Source of the DNA: Campylobacterota bacterium
GTDB lineage: Bacteria; Campylobacterota; Campylobacteria; Campylobacterales; Sulfurovaceae
Reading direction: 5' to 3'
DNA: 5,944 nt
Assembly (NCBI GenBank): GCA_013153825.1
Contig: JAADDP010000072.1
Coordinates: forward strand, 1-5,944
This document shows positions 5,813 through 5,944 of this stretch, piece after piece. The notes under the pieces are model-generated. The model searched no databases and was not told the origin of the DNA. It saw only the letters and a program-made list of their open reading frames with translations. Both the position numbers and the translations under genes were made by a program. Position 1 is the first letter of the stretch, and each line of letters begins with the position of its first letter.

Positions 5813-5944
5813 TCAATTAATCTCTGCAAATATAGTGCAGGGGAGTCCATCACACTTTTCTATTCTAAGAGGAGCAATAGTTATACTCTTAAAAATAGTC
5901 TGCTCATCTACTTCTCTTAAATCCATATCCTCTAAAAGCAAGAT
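5813..5944 (-). CDS. Cyclase / kynurenine-formamidase-family protein, 3' end (partial)
   Basis: The last 43 residues of a gene entering from the right edge can be read to a TGA at 5815-5813. The piece has LLLEDMDLREVD, then IAPLRIEKCDGLPCTIFAEI. This is the usual ending of the cyclase family (PF04199, which includes arylformamidase KynB): L-L-E-N/D-x-x-L-x-x-V, a variable gap, then PL-x-I-x-x-x-DG-x-P-x-x-x-I. The metal-binding histidines would be upstream, outside the window, so activity cannot be judged. A metal-dependent hydrolase of amide or lactone substrates is expected for the family. It is the first visible gene of the minus-strand run. The call rests on a short tail and is tentative at family level; the coding frame itself is well supported. 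Confidence 0.6.
   Translation of the reverse strand: MLLLEDMDLREVDEQTIFKSITIAPLRIEKCDGLPCTIFAEIN

Overview
The window looks like a low-GC chromosomal segment from a member of the Campylobacterota (Epsilonproteobacteria). The evidence is the gene order ferredoxin - ndk - DUF177/YceD - rpmF - plsX - fabH, which I recognise from Campylobacter and relatives. The L32 N-terminus ([17 protein letters not shown]) and the heavy use of AGA for arginine and of AT-rich codons also fit. I cannot resolve the genus.

Plus strand, 1-3363: the 3' end of a 2x[4Fe-4S] ferredoxin gene (fdxA-like) is followed by a roughly 210-base spacer and then five tightly spaced genes. These are ndk (nucleotide pools), a YceD/DUF177 protein, rpmF (ribosomal protein L32, too short for many gene finders), plsX (phosphate acyltransferase) and fabH (beta-ketoacyl-ACP synthase III). 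The last four form the widely conserved yceD-rpmF-plsX-fabH cluster, which links ribosome assembly with fatty-acid and phospholipid synthesis.

The spacer is the most interesting part. Bases 190-282 encode a recognisable TnpB C-terminal tail with its own stop codon. The same bases fold into the hairpin typical of the 3' end of an IS200/IS605-family element, and the segment ends in a TnpB-type right-end sequence at about 285-292. No transposase or TnpB nuclease body remains. It is an orphan omega-RNA/right-end relic wedged between fdxA and ndk.

Minus strand, 5944 down to 3338: a compact block of four genes runs toward fabH. They are the 3' end of a probable cyclase/kynurenine-formamidase-family gene, a small secreted thioredoxin-fold protein (CVWC), a HAD-superfamily phosphatase, and a 487-residue GT-B-like protein that I think acts in surface-carbohydrate synthesis. 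The last three overlap at start/stop codons (ATGA and TTGA junctions), so they are probably translationally coupled. The block meets the fabH cluster tail-to-tail, with a 26-base coding overlap and no visible terminator. No rRNA, tRNA or CRISPR array was seen.
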